Under the pieces are notes generated by a model. It was not told the origin of the DNA and searched no databases. It saw only the letters and a program-made list of their open reading frames with translations. A stretch of DNA of 64,000 nt from Serinibacter arcticus (GTDB lineage Bacteria > Actinomycetota > Actinomycetes > Actinomycetales > Beutenbergiaceae), in NCBI RefSeq assembly GCF_003121705.1, contig NZ_PYHR01000002.1:2542001-2606000 (forward strand), read 5' to 3'. Positions 17,865-27,243 of the stretch are shown in pieces. Every line of letters starts with the position of its first letter. The first letter of the stretch is position 1. The position numbers and the translations under genes are program-made.

Positions 17865-18763
17865 CGAGCAGCGCCCTCCAGTCGCGTCGCGATCGCCGGC
17901 CCCTGCTCGATGACGAGGTCGCAGAGGTTGGCCAGCTCGTTGACCAGCAGCGCGCCGTCGAACCGGCTCGCGGGGAAGTCGAGACGCGCGACGACGGCCC
18001 GGCCGTGGAGCACGAACGTGACGCCCTGGTGGAACCGGTTGAGGTCGTTGACGACGGCGAGCGCGTGGCCGACGTCGTCCACCGCCGTCGTGATCAGCGC
18101 CGTCATCGGGACGATGAGCCGGGCGGTGCTCCACTCGATGTCGACGCTGGCGTCGCCGGCCTCGATCTCGATCTCCCCGCACTCGCCGCGGCGGACCTCC
18201 CGGCCCAGGACGGCGCCCAGCGTCTCCTCGACGAGACGGTCGAGGTGACGGGCGTCGGTGGGACGCACGCCGCTGGCGAGTGGGGTCGGACCGCGCCGGG
18301 GGCGGGGCGCGACGGGCTCCGGGGCCACCGACCGCGGGGTCTCCGGCAGGTCGTCGACGGTCAGGAACGCGGGGTGCAGCACGCCGAGCACCTCGACCAG
18401 CGCGGTGGTGACCGCGTCGGCGGCCTCCGCGGCGGCGTCGGCCCGGAAGTAGCGGGCGTAGTGCTTGCTGGCGACGGCGGCGCGCATCCAGCCACGCCGT
18501 CGGGCCTGCGCCATCGCCGCGCGGGAGAGGCGAAGCGCGGGTGGGAGCCCGATGTTGCCGCGGAGGAGGACGAAGACGTCGTCGCCCTCGCAGTCGATCC
18601 GGAGCCGGTTGACGGTGGCGGCGCCCTCCTCGACGAAGATCCCGATCGACCGCGACCCGTTCTCGTCGATGAGCTCCACGAGCTCCTCGGTGAACTGCGA
18701 CCACGCGGTGGCGGTGGACGCGTCGAGGTCCGTCTCCGAGCTGTGGGGCGAAGGATCTGTCAT
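17861..18763 (-). CDS. TY-Chap/YbjN-like chaperone-fold protein
   Basis: A 300-residue soluble protein with two YbjN/type III-chaperone-like domains. The N-terminal one (about residues 15-130) includes RLRIDCEGDDVFVLLRGNIG, and the C-terminal one (about 165-285) includes GEIEIEAGDASVDIEWST, LIVPMTALITTAVDD and VTFVLHGRAVVARLDFP. These domains occur in actinobacterial TY-Chap proteins linked to secretion or conflict systems. The ATG at 18763 is supported by a leaderless -10 (TAGCGT); an ATG ten codons upstream is possible but lacks support. A related C-terminal domain appears in the SIR2 fusion at 33.4 kb. Confidence 0.65.
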   Translation of the reverse strand: MTDPSPHSSETDLDASTATAWSQFTEELVELIDENGSRSIGIFVEEGAATVNRLRIDCEGDDVFVLLRGNIGLPPALRLSRAAMAQARRRGWMRAAVASKHYARYFRADAAAEAADAVTTALVEVLGVLHPAFLTVDDLPETPRSVAPEPVAPRPRRGPTPLASGVRPTDARHLDRLVEETLGAVLGREVRRGECGEIEIEAGDASVDIEWSTARLIVPMTALITTAVDDVGHALAVVNDLNRFHQGVTFVLHGRAVVARLDFPASRFDGALLVNELANLCDLVIEQGPAIATRLEGAAR

Positions 18764-18770
18764 GCCGGGG

Positions 18771-18776
18771 ACGCTA
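18771..18776 (-). promoter_or_regulatory. Leaderless -10 element of the TY-Chap gene
   Basis: On the minus strand CTCTAGCGTCCCCGGCATGAC: TAGCGT, 7 bases, ATG. Compare 13066-13071. Confidence 0.5.
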
Positions 18777-18826
18777 GAGGAGGGGTCTGACATCGGGAAT
18801 CCCGTTCGCCACCGTCGGCCCGGGCC

Positions 18827-19390
18827 TCAGCCGGAGAGCACCACCGCCGCCACCCCGGTCGCGAGCAGCGCCACGCCGGTCAGCGCGCAGACGCGCCCAG
18901 CCCCGGACGCGCTCAGCACGTCGTCGCGCTCCGGATCGCGGTCGATCCCGGCTACGATCGCGAGCCCGACGGCGACCACCACCGGCATCACCAGGTACAG
19001 CACGCTCTGGTACAGCCAGGCGTAGGGCACGAAGTGGATCGCCGCGGTGATCGCGAACACGAGCGGGACGGCGGTGTACCGCCGCTGGGTGACGAGCACG
19101 ATCAGCAGCGGCAGCACGAGCAGCTGCGACATCGAGACGAGCACGCCGAGCTGTGCCAGGAGCGGGCCGCCGGGGCGCTCGTCGAACATGCCGAGGGCGG
19201 CGGAGATCCCGAGCGCGACAGGCAGCGCGACCGTGCCCTGGAAGAGCGTCGCGAAGGCGGCAACCCGAGGCGTTCGCGTGTGCCACAGCAGCGCGCACAC
19301 CAGCCACGTCACCCCGTAGGCCCCGAGAAAGGGGGCACCGGAGTAGTTGGCGTCGGCGAGCTCGGCGAGCGCCGACCCGAGGTCCTCCAT
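18827..19390 (-). CDS. Small multi-pass membrane protein
   Basis: A 187-residue integral membrane protein with about six helices (GAYGVTWLVCALLWH, TLFQGTVALPVALGISAAL, LLVLPLLIVLV, VFAITAAIHFVPYAWLY, VLYLVMPVVVAVGLAIVAG, ALTGVALLATGVAAVVL). No transporter signature is evident. The ATG at 19390 lies 5 bp after the stop codon of the upstream cupin gene, so the two are probably an operon. A degenerate second copy of residues 88-143 lies at 58.4-58.57 kb on the same strand. Confidence 0.72.
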   Translation of the reverse strand: MEDLGSALAELADANYSGAPFLGAYGVTWLVCALLWHTRTPRVAAFATLFQGTVALPVALGISAALGMFDERPGGPLLAQLGVLVSMSQLLVLPLLIVLVTQRRYTAVPLVFAITAAIHFVPYAWLYQSVLYLVMPVVVAVGLAIVAGIDRDPERDDVLSASGAGRVCALTGVALLATGVAAVVLSG

Positions 19391-19395
19391 CGTCG

Positions 19396-19878
19396 TCAGG
19401 CCGACTCCTCCCCCTTGGTGTCGACCTCCTCGACCCACGCGGGCGGCTCGTCGCGGCCGGCCTCCTCGTCCTTGTCGGCGTCGTCGGCGGTGGCCTGGAC
19501 GATGCCCTGGGCGTGGTGGGTGGGGGCGTAGACGGTGTAGAGGCGAAGGGGCTCGTCACCGGTGTTCTCGACGTCGTGCCAGGTGCCGGCGGGGACCTGG
19601 ATGCTCCAGCCGTCGGAGACGTCCTGGGTGAAGGAGAGGTCGTCCTTGTCGGGGCCCATCTTGACGCGGCCCTTCCCGGCGTCGATGCGCAGGAACTGGT
19701 CGGTCCCGTGGTGCACCTCGAGGCCGATGGCGTTGCCGGGCTCGATCGACATGAGCACGACCTGCAGGTGCTTGCCGGTCCACGCGACGCGGCGGTAGTC
19801 ACCGTTCTCCTGCGTGGCGGTCTCGATGTCGAAGGCGTTGGGGTGGGGGCCGTTGTCGGTGATGTCCATGCTGGTCAT
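19396..19878 (-). CDS. Cupin-domain protein
   Basis: A 160-residue cupin of the mannose-6-phosphate-isomerase-type small cupins. Metal-ligand motif HHGTDQFLRIDAG (residues about 45-57) and second motif VPAGTWHDVENTG (about 85-97) are present. The C-terminus is an acidic tail (DDADKDEEAGRDE). Start chosen as ATG 19878 (MTSMDITDN); ATG 19869 is also possible and has AGGA at better spacing. Longer upstream frames are not supported. Followed by the membrane protein after 5 bp. Confidence 0.78.
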   Translation of the reverse strand: MTSMDITDNGPHPNAFDIETATQENGDYRRVAWTGKHLQVVLMSIEPGNAIGLEVHHGTDQFLRIDAGKGRVKMGPDKDDLSFTQDVSDGWSIQVPAGTWHDVENTGDEPLRLYTVYAPTHHAQGIVQATADDADKDEEAGRDEPPAWVEEVDTKGEESA

Positions 19879-19925
19879 CCTGACCGAGTCAGGACGGCGG
19901 GGCCAGGGTGGCGTTGGCAGGTCGA

Positions 19926-20549
19926 TCAGGTCGACGCCGGGAGGTCCGGCTTCCACGCCTCGACCTCGAGGTCCCCGTAGGGCCACCACAGGATCTCGTA
20001 CCCGTCGAGGGCGTCGGTCGGGTCTGCCTGGTCAGGGTTGAGACCGCCGGAGTACGACGCGACCCATCCCTCGACCTCCAGAGTCGGAATCGCGTTCACG
20101 AGGTAGTCGTCCCCGTACTCCTCGATGAAGTCGAGCACCGTCGACGGCGACTCGGCCTCGGCGATCTTTCGATCCGTCACCACAGTGACAATGACGTCAG
20201 CTGACTGCTCGCCTGCAGCGACGTCGGAGACCACCTCTTTGACGGCGTCGCGATAGGCGGTGCTCGAGACGTCGAGGTTCTCGATGGTCACCCAGTACTG
20301 GCTCAGGCCCGCGGGACCGATGTTCTCGTCGGTGATGACGACCTCGTACGGGGGTCCGGCGTACGGCGGCGCCCCAGCGGGTGCCACCGGAGCTTCCGGC
20401 GATCGGCTCGGTTCGCCGGTTTCACGAGGGCCGCCGACGTCGTCGGTCACGACGGGGGGCTCGCTGTCCGAACACCCCGTCACCACGAGGACGGACAGCA
20501 TCGCCGCCGCTGCGAGTGTCGAGAACGAGCGGGGGTGAGGGCGGGGCAC
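19926..20549 (-). CDS. Predicted lipoprotein
   Basis: A 207-residue exported protein. Signal peptide with basic start (MPRPHPR) and lipobox LVVTGC (Cys about residue 29), then a Pro-rich linker and a globular domain (PYEVVITDENIGPAGLSQYWVTIENLD, VSDVAAGEQSADVIVTVVTD). No family recognised. The GTG at 20549 is chosen because a leaderless -10 (TAATCT) lies 7 bases upstream; the internal ATG at MLSVLVV would leave too short an n-region. Its base composition is slightly less GC-rich than its neighbours. Confidence 0.72.
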   Translation of the reverse strand: MPRPHPRSFSTLAAAAMLSVLVVTGCSDSEPPVVTDDVGGPRETGEPSRSPEAPVAPAGAPPYAGPPYEVVITDENIGPAGLSQYWVTIENLDVSSTAYRDAVKEVVSDVAAGEQSADVIVTVVTDRKIAEAESPSTVLDFIEEYGDDYLVNAIPTLEVEGWVASYSGGLNPDQADPTDALDGYEILWWPYGDLEVEAWKPDLPAST

Positions 20550-20556
20550 GAGCGCG

Positions 20557-20562
20557 AGATTA
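20557..20562 (-). promoter_or_regulatory. Leaderless -10 element of the lipoprotein gene
   Basis: On the minus strand TAATCT, then 7 bases, then the GTG at 20549. Confidence 0.45.
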
Positions 20563-20611
20563 CCGCAGCGAATCGCGCGGGGCTCGGGCTCGGGCGACCC
20601 CGCCCCCACTC

Positions 20612-21562
20612 TCACCGCGCGTCGAACGGCGACGGCCCCAGCTCGTCCAGCAGCGCCTGCATCGCCACGTACGCCTTGTTCCGGTAGGCCACGAGCTCGG
20701 CGGTGCGCTCGGCGTCGAGCTCCCGGAACCCGCCGCCCGCCTTCACGCCCAGGCGCCCCGCGGCGACCAGGTCCGTCAGCGCCGCCGGGGTGGCGAAGCG
20801 CTCCGGGAAGCCGCCCTGGAGCGAGCCGTAGCAGAAGTTGTAGACGTCGAGCCCCGCCATGTCCGCGATGGCGAACGGCCCGAAGAACGGCAGCCGGTAG
20901 CCGAACGTCGTGCGCACCACGGTGTCGATGTCCTCGACCGAGGCGACCCCCTCCTCCACGAGCTGGGTGGCCTCGTGGAACAGCGCGTACTGCAGCCGGT
21001 TGAGCACGAAGCCGGTGACGTCGCCGACGCGCGCCGTCGTCTTGCCGATGCCGCGCACGAGCTCCTCGGCCTGCACGATCCGCTCCTCCTGCGTCCCCGC
21101 GTGCGGGATGACCTCGACGCCAGGGATGAACGGCGCGGGGTTGGAGAAGTGGACCCCCAGGAACCGCTCCGGCAGGTGCACCCCCTCGGCGATGGCGGCG
21201 ATCGAGATCGTCGAGGTGTTGCTGGCGATCGTCGCGGTCTCGTTGGCGCGGCTGGCCCGTCCGAGCACGTCGTGCTTGACCGCCAGCACCTCGATCACGG
21301 CCTCCTCGACCAGGTCGGCGCCCGCCACGGCCTCCTCCAGGGAGCCGGCCGCGTGCACGCGCGCCTCGACGGCCGCCGTCGAACCCGCGGGCAGGAGACC
21401 CTCGGCCTCGAACGCCGCCGCCTCCTGCCGGATCCGCACCAGGTTGGTCGCGGTCACGTCCGCGGAGACGTCGGCGATGCGGACCTCGTGGCCGCCGATC
21501 GCGAAGAGCTGGGCGATGCCGCCGCCCATGTAGCCGGAGCCGATGATGGCGATGGTGCTCAT
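20612..21562 (-). CDS. 3-hydroxyacyl-CoA dehydrogenase-family oxidoreductase
   Basis: A 316-residue NAD-dependent dehydrogenase. Rossmann motif [22 protein letters not shown] at the N-terminus, then SNTSTISI and [19 protein letters not shown] of the 3-HCDH family, and a helical C-terminal domain ([17 protein letters not shown]). As the last gene of the sugar operon with an overlapping start (4 bp into rpiB), it more likely oxidises a polyol or sugar derivative than an acyl-CoA, as L-gulonate dehydrogenases of this fold do. The substrate is inferred. Confidence 0.85.
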   Translation of the reverse strand: MSTIAIIGSGYMGGGIAQLFAIGGHEVRIADVSADVTATNLVRIRQEAAAFEAEGLLPAGSTAAVEARVHAAGSLEEAVAGADLVEEAVIEVLAVKHDVLGRASRANETATIASNTSTISIAAIAEGVHLPERFLGVHFSNPAPFIPGVEVIPHAGTQEERIVQAEELVRGIGKTTARVGDVTGFVLNRLQYALFHEATQLVEEGVASVEDIDTVVRTTFGYRLPFFGPFAIADMAGLDVYNFCYGSLQGGFPERFATPAALTDLVAAGRLGVKAGGGFRELDAERTAELVAYRNKAYVAMQALLDELGPSPFDAR

Positions 21563-22071
21563 GCGTGGTCCTCACTGTCGGCGCTGTCGTGCTGGGTGCT
21601 GTCGTGATGCTCGGTCCTGCCCGGCTCGGGGATCGCCGCCACCTTCGCGGCCGACGCCGAGGCGCTGTCGAAGCGGTAGTCGAGCCACTCACCCACGAGC
21701 CGCTTGGCGAGCTCGAGCCCGATGACGCGCTGGCCCATGGTCAGCACCTGGGCGTCGTTGCTCAGCACCGAGCGCTCCACGGAGTAGCTGTCGTGAGCGG
21801 TCACCGCCCGCACGCCCGGCACCTTGTTGGCCGCGATGGCGACGCCGAGCCCGGTCCCGCAGATCAGCAGCGCCCGGTCGACGTCCCCCGAGGCGACGCG
21901 GCGGGCCGCCTCGACGGCGACCTCGGGGTAGATCGTGTGGTCGTCGGGGCCGACGCCGACGTCGACCACGCTCGCCACGCGGGGGTCCGCGCGCAGCATC
22001 GCGGCGAGCTCCTCCTTGTAGGCGAAGCCGGCGTCGTCGGCGCCGACGATCAGGCGCAGCGGTTCACTCAT
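21559..22071 (-). CDS. rpiB: RpiB/LacAB-family sugar-phosphate isomerase
   Basis: A 170-residue isomerase interconverting aldose and ketose phosphates. Typical signatures are the N-terminal [51 protein letters not shown] with the catalytic Cys, and [20 protein letters not shown]. Overlaps the end of the dihydroxyacetone-kinase-like gene and the start of the dehydrogenase gene. With a DhaK-DhaL-type kinase next to it, a role such as D-erythrulose-4-phosphate isomerase (as in the mycobacterial tetritol pathway) is plausible; ribose-5-phosphate isomerase is the generic alternative. Confidence 0.9.
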   Translation of the reverse strand: MSEPLRLIVGADDAGFAYKEELAAMLRADPRVASVVDVGVGPDDHTIYPEVAVEAARRVASGDVDRALLICGTGLGVAIAANKVPGVRAVTAHDSYSVERSVLSNDAQVLTMGQRVIGLELAKRLVGEWLDYRFDSASASAAKVAAIPEPGRTEHHDSTQHDSADSEDHA

Positions 22072-23806
22072 CGTGACTCCTCGTGCTCGTGACGGTCTCG
22101 GCGATCGTCGTGACGATCAGGGCCAGGGACGTCGCCCCGGCATCGGGGTGGCCGACGCTGCGCTCGGCGAGCGGCCGGGCGCGGCCCAGCCGGGGGCTGA
22201 GCTCCGACGTCGACTCCGCGGCCCGGGTGGCGGCCGCGGCGGCGCTCGCGACGGCGTCGCCCACCCCGTCCCCGCGCCCCGCCGCCGCGTCGAGCTCGTC
22301 CACGTACGGCACCAGCGCGTCGACCATCGTCTTGTCGCCGACCTCGGCCCGGCCGAGCGCGACGATGCGGTCCAGGGCCGCGTGCGCGGCGTCGGCGACG
22401 GTGGCCGTCGTGAGCTCCACGCCGTCGAGACTCCGGCCCGCGGCCCGGAGCGCGGCGCCCCACAGCGCGCCCGAGGTTCCGCCGGCGCGCTCGCTCCACG
22501 CGTCCCCGGCGGCGCCGAGCACGGCGGCCACGCCGCCCGACGTGCGCGAGGCGCCGTCGAGCGCCGCGTCGATGCCGCGCGACATCCCGACGCCGTGGTC
22601 GCCGTCGCCCGCGATCGCGTCGATGCGGCCGAGCTCGTCGGCGTGGGCGTGCAGCGTCTCGCGCACCGCGGCGAGCAGCTCCAGCGCGACGGCGGCCTCC
22701 GGCGTCGTCGTCACCGGGCCGTCGTCGGCGGAGGCTGCGACGTCGGCGCGCGCCCCGCCGTCGTGCGACTCGCCCTCATCCCCGGTCCGCGGGTCCGCGC
22801 CCCCCTCCGCCGTCGTCCCCTTGCGGTACGCGGGGGTGTGCGCGGGCGCGCGCCACAGCTCCTCGAGCTCGGGCGTCAGCCACACGAGCGTCACGGACGC
22901 CCCGGCCATGTCGAGGCTGGTGACGAGCTCGCCGCACTCGGGCTCGACGATGCTCAGGCCCTCGGCGTCGAGCAGCCGTGCGACGGCGCGGTAGAGGATG
23001 AACAGCTCCTCGTACTTCACCCGTCCGAGCCCGTTCACGACGACGGCGACGCGCTCGCCCCGGTCGTCGGGGACGTCCGCGAGGAGCGCGGTGACGAGCT
23101 CGTCGGCGAGCGCGTCGGCGCTCTGGCGCGGCACGTCGCGGATGCCGGGCTCGCCGTGGATCCCGAGGCCGAGCGACGCGCGGCCCTCGGGCACGGTGAA
23201 CAGGGGCTCGTCGGCGCCGGGGAAGGTGCAGCCGCCGAACGCGACGCCCAGCGTGCGGGTGCGGTAGTTGGCCAGGCGGGCCAGGCGCTCCACCTCGTCG
23301 AGGTCGGCGCCCGCGGCGGCCGCGGCCCCCGCGACCTTGAAGACGACGAAGTCCCCGGCGATGCCGCGGCGCTTCTCCCAGTCCTCCTGCGGGGCGGACG
23401 CGATGTCGTCGGTCACCAGGACGGTGCGGACGTCGACGCCCTCGCCGCGCAGGCGCTCCTGCGCCTCGCCGAAGTGGATGACGTCGCCCGCGTAGTTGCC
23501 GTAGCTGTACAGGACGCCGGCGCCCGCGTGGGCGGCCGCGGCGACGCGGTAGGCCTGGCCGGCCGAGGGCGAGGTGAAGACGTTGCCGCACACGGCGCCG
23601 GCCGCCAGCCCCTCCCCGACGACGCCGGCGAAGGCCGGGTAGTGCCCGGACCCGCCACCGACGACGACGGCGACCTGGCCGTCGGGCGTCCCGGTCCGGC
23701 GCACGACACCGCCGTCGACGGCGCGCACGAGGCCGGAGTGCACCGCGACGAACCCCTCGAGGGCCTCGGCGACGAACGCGTCGGGATCGTTGACGAGGAA
23801 GCTCAT
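22064..23806 (-). CDS. DhaK-DhaL fusion kinase (dihydroxyacetone/erythrulose-type)
   Basis: A 580-residue ATP-dependent ketose kinase. DhaK part: [33 protein letters not shown] and [14 protein letters not shown], which contains the His that binds substrate as a hemiaminal. A Ser/Asp-rich linker lies near residue 345. DhaL part: [17 protein letters not shown] with the ADP/Mg-binding Asps, [15 protein letters not shown] and [16 protein letters not shown]. Two-domain enzymes of this type act on dihydroxyacetone, D- or L-erythrulose. Neighbouring RpiB and TIM-barrel isomerase genes favour a four-carbon ketose. Overlaps both neighbours, so expression is coupled. Confidence 0.9.
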   Translation of the reverse strand: MSFLVNDPDAFVAEALEGFVAVHSGLVRAVDGGVVRRTGTPDGQVAVVVGGGSGHYPAFAGVVGEGLAAGAVCGNVFTSPSAGQAYRVAAAAHAGAGVLYSYGNYAGDVIHFGEAQERLRGEGVDVRTVLVTDDIASAPQEDWEKRRGIAGDFVVFKVAGAAAAAGADLDEVERLARLANYRTRTLGVAFGGCTFPGADEPLFTVPEGRASLGLGIHGEPGIRDVPRQSADALADELVTALLADVPDDRGERVAVVVNGLGRVKYEELFILYRAVARLLDAEGLSIVEPECGELVTSLDMAGASVTLVWLTPELEELWRAPAHTPAYRKGTTAEGGADPRTGDEGESHDGGARADVAASADDGPVTTTPEAAVALELLAAVRETLHAHADELGRIDAIAGDGDHGVGMSRGIDAALDGASRTSGGVAAVLGAAGDAWSERAGGTSGALWGAALRAAGRSLDGVELTTATVADAAHAALDRIVALGRAEVGDKTMVDALVPYVDELDAAAGRGDGVGDAVASAAAAATRAAESTSELSPRLGRARPLAERSVGHPDAGATSLALIVTTIAETVTSTRSHDE

Positions 23807-24852
23807 GACGCCACCCCCGCGCGGTCGTGGGTCGGCGTCGTGAGCCGCGGCTGGAGCACGCGGCTGACGCCGAGCTCGACGTCGCCCTCCTCCGGCAGCA
23901 CGCGCCGCAGGTAGTCACGGTTGGACGCGCTCACGCTGAGCCCGTCGCCGCCGTAGTGCTCGGTGCAGATGACGCCCTGGAACCCGAGCTCGACGGCGCG
24001 CTGCACGGCCCACCGGTAGTTGATCAGGCCGGTCTCCATGAGGGCGGGGACGGCGGTGTACGCATCCCGGGCGACGTCCTCGTCGCGCGAGTAGTTCTTG
24101 ACGTGCCAGAAGTTCGTCCACGGGAGGGTGAGCTCGAACGCCTCCCTCCAGTCCTCGATCGGGCGGTGGAGCCGGACGAGGTTGCCGATGTCCGGGTTGA
24201 GCCCGACCTCGGGCAGCCCGATCTCCTCGACCAGGCGCACGGAGGAGGCCGCGGTGCCGAGGAAGGTGTCCTCGTACATCTCCAGCGAGAGCACGACGCC
24301 GACGTCGGCCGCGTGCCGGCCGAGCTCCCGCAGGCGCTCGACGGCGAGGTCCCAGTGCGCCGGGTCGTCCTCGTGGCCGGTCACGGTCCAGAACCACAGC
24401 TCGCGCTGCTGCGCCGGCGTGAGCGCCTGGTGGAGCCCGACGGAGACGGTCCCGATCCCGAGGCCCGCCGCGGCGTCGATGGTCCGGTGGGAGTAGGCGA
24501 GGTTCTCCTCGCCGTCGCTGGCGTGGATCACGCTGCGGCGGATCGCGGAGATGGAGGCGAGCGCGACGCCGTGCTCGGCCGCGACGTCCAGGAGCTCCGG
24601 GCGGCGCGACGGCGCGAGGTCGCCCGGGCGGAGCCACGCGTCGGTGAGGTCGACGTGGTCGAAGCCCGCGCGGGCGACGGCGCGCAGCACCCGCCCCCAC
24701 TCGGCGGCCGGGGCGTCGTGCACCTCCCCGCCGTCGCGCGCCGGGCCGCCGAAGGCCAGGGTCGCGGCCGCGATGGGCCAGGTGGTGGCGGTCAGGGGCG
24801 TGGTGCTCCGGGGAGCGGTGGTCGGGGGAGTGGTCGTGTCATGCGATGTCAT
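23803..24852 (-). CDS. TIM-barrel sugar(-phosphate) isomerase/epimerase
   Basis: A 349-residue protein of the xylose-isomerase-like TIM-barrel (AP endonuclease family 2) superfamily. Metal-ligand segments are VLSLEMYEDTFLG, PEVGLNPDIGNLVR, WTNFWHVKNYSRD and GFQGVICTEHYGGDG. Such enzymes isomerise or epimerise sugars, including L-erythrulose-1-phosphate or apiose in other operons with DhaKL-type kinases. Start at ATG 24852 overlaps the GH3 stop codon by 14 bp; its stop overlaps the kinase start by 4 bp. Confidence 0.83.
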   Translation of the reverse strand: MTSHDTTTPPTTAPRSTTPLTATTWPIAAATLAFGGPARDGGEVHDAPAAEWGRVLRAVARAGFDHVDLTDAWLRPGDLAPSRRPELLDVAAEHGVALASISAIRRSVIHASDGEENLAYSHRTIDAAAGLGIGTVSVGLHQALTPAQQRELWFWTVTGHEDDPAHWDLAVERLRELGRHAADVGVVLSLEMYEDTFLGTAASSVRLVEEIGLPEVGLNPDIGNLVRLHRPIEDWREAFELTLPWTNFWHVKNYSRDEDVARDAYTAVPALMETGLINYRWAVQRAVELGFQGVICTEHYGGDGLSVSASNRDYLRRVLPEEGDVELGVSRVLQPRLTTPTHDRAGVAS

Positions 24853-27208
24853 CGTTCACCTCCGTGACGAGGACGCGTCGCGCTGCGACCCGTCGCTCGG
24901 GGCCGGTGAGGGTGACCTGCGCCGACGCAGGCCTCTCACCGCTGGACAGTCCTGCACTGAGCTCGACGCGGCCCGGCTCCACCACGCGGTGGCCGGCGGC
25001 CCCGGTGAAGGAGAGACGGTCGGTGTGGAGCACGAGCTCCACCCGTCGGGTCGCGCCGGGGTCGAGGTCGAGCCGGCGGTAGCCGAGGAGCTCGAGCACG
25101 GGGCGCGTGACGCTGGCCGCCAGGTCGCGCCCGTAGAGCTGCACCACCGTGGAGCCGGCGCGCGTCCCGGTGTTCGTCACGCGCACGCTCGCGCGCACCG
25201 TGCCGTCGGTGGGCACCGTGGCGGCCTCGAGCTCGAGGTCGCCGACGGCGAAGGTCGTGTACGCGAGGCCGTGGCCGAACGGGAAGGCCGGGGCGACGGA
25301 GACGTTGCTGATGCGGTCGCCGTCGTGCGCGAGCGCGGGCCCGAGGTAGGTGTGCGGGGCGCCGCCCGACGTCGCCGGCACCGAGACCGGCAGGTGGCCG
25401 GACGGGTTGACGCGCCCGGAGAGCACGCCCGCGATCGCGGCGGCGCCCTCGACACCGGGCATGAACGTCTGGACGATCGCGGCGGCGCGATCGCGGTAGC
25501 GCCCGACGGCGTAGGGCCGGCCCGAGGCCACCACGAGCACCACGGGGACCCCGGTCTCCGTCCCGACGTCCAGCAGCGCCTCGACGAGCTCGCCCTGGAG
25601 GCCGGGCAGCTCGAGGTCGGGGGCGTCGCAGCCCTCCCCGGAGGTGCCCTTGCCGAACATCCCGGCGCGGTCGCCCACGACGGCGACGACGACGTCGCTC
25701 TCCCGCGCCGCCGCCACGGCCGCGGCGATCCCGGAGCGGTCGTGCTCCAGGAGCGGGACCCCCTCCAGGGCGACGACGGCGGTGTCGGCCAGCTCGGCGT
25801 CGAGCGCCTGCGCGATGCTCGCGACGGGCAGCCCGAGGCCGTGCTCCGGGTGCCGCGGCAGCACGTGGATCGGGTAGGAGTAGCAGCCCAGGAGGCCGCG
25901 GGCGTCGTCGGCGCACGGGCCGATGACGGCCACCCGGTTCGGGGAGTCGAGCGGCAGCAGCCCCGAGTCGTTGGCCAGCAGCACGACGGCGCGCTCCGCC
26001 ACCTCCCCCGCGAGGGCGCGGTTGTCGGCCGAGTCGAGGTCGACGTCGCCGCGGGTCGGGGCCAGCGGGTCCCAGTCGGGGTCGAGCAGGCCCAGCTCGA
26101 CCTTCTGCCGCAGCACGCGCAGCACGGCCCGGTCGACGAGGTCCTCGCGGATGACGCCCGCGCGCACGAGCCGGGGGAGCGCGCCGTACGCGCCGGTGTC
26201 GGGCAGCTCGACGTCGATCCCCGCGGTGAGTGCGAGGCGCCCGGCGTCGGCGACGTCCTCGGCGACGGCGTGCTTGGACAGCAGGAACGCGATCGACCAG
26301 TAGTCCGACACGACCGTGCCCTCGAAGCCCAGCTGGTCGCGCAGCACGGTGGTCAGGAGGCCGGCGTCGGCGCCGACCGGCACGCCGTCGATCTCGGAGT
26401 AGGAGTTCATCACCGACCGCGCGCCGCCCACCGCGAGGGCCATCTCGAACGGCGGCAGCAGCACGTCGGCAACCTCGCGCGGCCCGGCGGAGACGGGGGC
26501 GTGGTTGCGGCCGCCGCGCGAGGCGGAGTAGCCGAGGAAGTGCTTGAGGGTGGCGACGACGCCGGCGCTCTCCACGCCCTGCACGTACGCGGCGCCGATC
26601 GTGCCGACGAGGTAGGGGTCCTCGCCGATCGTCTCCTCGACGCGGCCCCAGCGGTAGTCGCGGGTGACGTCCAGGACGGGCGCGAGGCCCTGGTGGACCC
26701 CGACGGCGCGCAGGTCCTCGCCAATCGCGCGGCCGACCCGGGCGATCAGCTCGGGGTCGAAGGTGGCGCCCCAGGACAGGGGCGAGGGGTAGACGGTGGC
26801 GCCGAGGGTGGTGAAGCCGGTGAGGCACTCCTCGTGGGCGATGGCCGGGATTCCCAGGCGGCTGGCGTCGGTGACGACGCGCTGCGCGTCCGCGACCTTC
26901 CGGGCCCCGGTCGCGGAGTCGACCGGGGTGGTGCCGAGCACGCGGGTGAGGTGGCCGATGCCGTGGGCGACGGCGTCGGCGAATGGCGGGCGGCCGGCGC
27001 CGAGCACGTCCTGCATCGGGGCGATGACCTCGTCGGAGCCGCGGGTGTCGGCCCAGTAGCTGCCGAGCTGGGCGACCTTCTCCTCCAGCGTCAGCTCGGC
27101 GAGGAGGGCGGCGGCGCGGTCGGCGGCCGGGTGGGCGGGGTCGCGCCAGAGGGGTGTCGGCGGTGCGGTGATGGGGCTGACATCGTTATCGACATCGTTG
27201 TCGGTCAT
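24839..27208 (-). CDS. Glycoside hydrolase family 3 (beta-glucosidase/beta-xylosidase type)
   Basis: A 789-residue GH3 enzyme without signal peptide, so it probably acts on imported oligosaccharides. Family features: substrate-binding KHFLGYSASRGGRNHAPV, the catalytic nucleophile Asp in VVSDYWSIAFLL, a second alpha/beta domain (VVAVVGDRAGMFGKGTSGEG) and a C-terminal fibronectin-III-like domain (VRASVRVTNTGTRAGSTVVQLY). The ATG at 27208 is chosen because the upstream in-frame sequence is antisense-like shadow of the LacI gene. First structural gene of the operon, 35 bp after the LacI gene. The released sugar may feed the downstream isomerase and kinase. Confidence 0.92.
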   Translation of the reverse strand: MTDNDVDNDVSPITAPPTPLWRDPAHPAADRAAALLAELTLEEKVAQLGSYWADTRGSDEVIAPMQDVLGAGRPPFADAVAHGIGHLTRVLGTTPVDSATGARKVADAQRVVTDASRLGIPAIAHEECLTGFTTLGATVYPSPLSWGATFDPELIARVGRAIGEDLRAVGVHQGLAPVLDVTRDYRWGRVEETIGEDPYLVGTIGAAYVQGVESAGVVATLKHFLGYSASRGGRNHAPVSAGPREVADVLLPPFEMALAVGGARSVMNSYSEIDGVPVGADAGLLTTVLRDQLGFEGTVVSDYWSIAFLLSKHAVAEDVADAGRLALTAGIDVELPDTGAYGALPRLVRAGVIREDLVDRAVLRVLRQKVELGLLDPDWDPLAPTRGDVDLDSADNRALAGEVAERAVVLLANDSGLLPLDSPNRVAVIGPCADDARGLLGCYSYPIHVLPRHPEHGLGLPVASIAQALDAELADTAVVALEGVPLLEHDRSGIAAAVAAARESDVVVAVVGDRAGMFGKGTSGEGCDAPDLELPGLQGELVEALLDVGTETGVPVVLVVASGRPYAVGRYRDRAAAIVQTFMPGVEGAAAIAGVLSGRVNPSGHLPVSVPATSGGAPHTYLGPALAHDGDRISNVSVAPAFPFGHGLAYTTFAVGDLELEAATVPTDGTVRASVRVTNTGTRAGSTVVQLYGRDLAASVTRPVLELLGYRRLDLDPGATRRVELVLHTDRLSFTGAAGHRVVEPGRVELSAGLSSGERPASAQVTLTGPERRVAARRVLVTEVNDDIA

Positions 27209-27243
27209 GCGGAGGTGCTCCTCGGGCCTGGTGGGCGGGGGTC

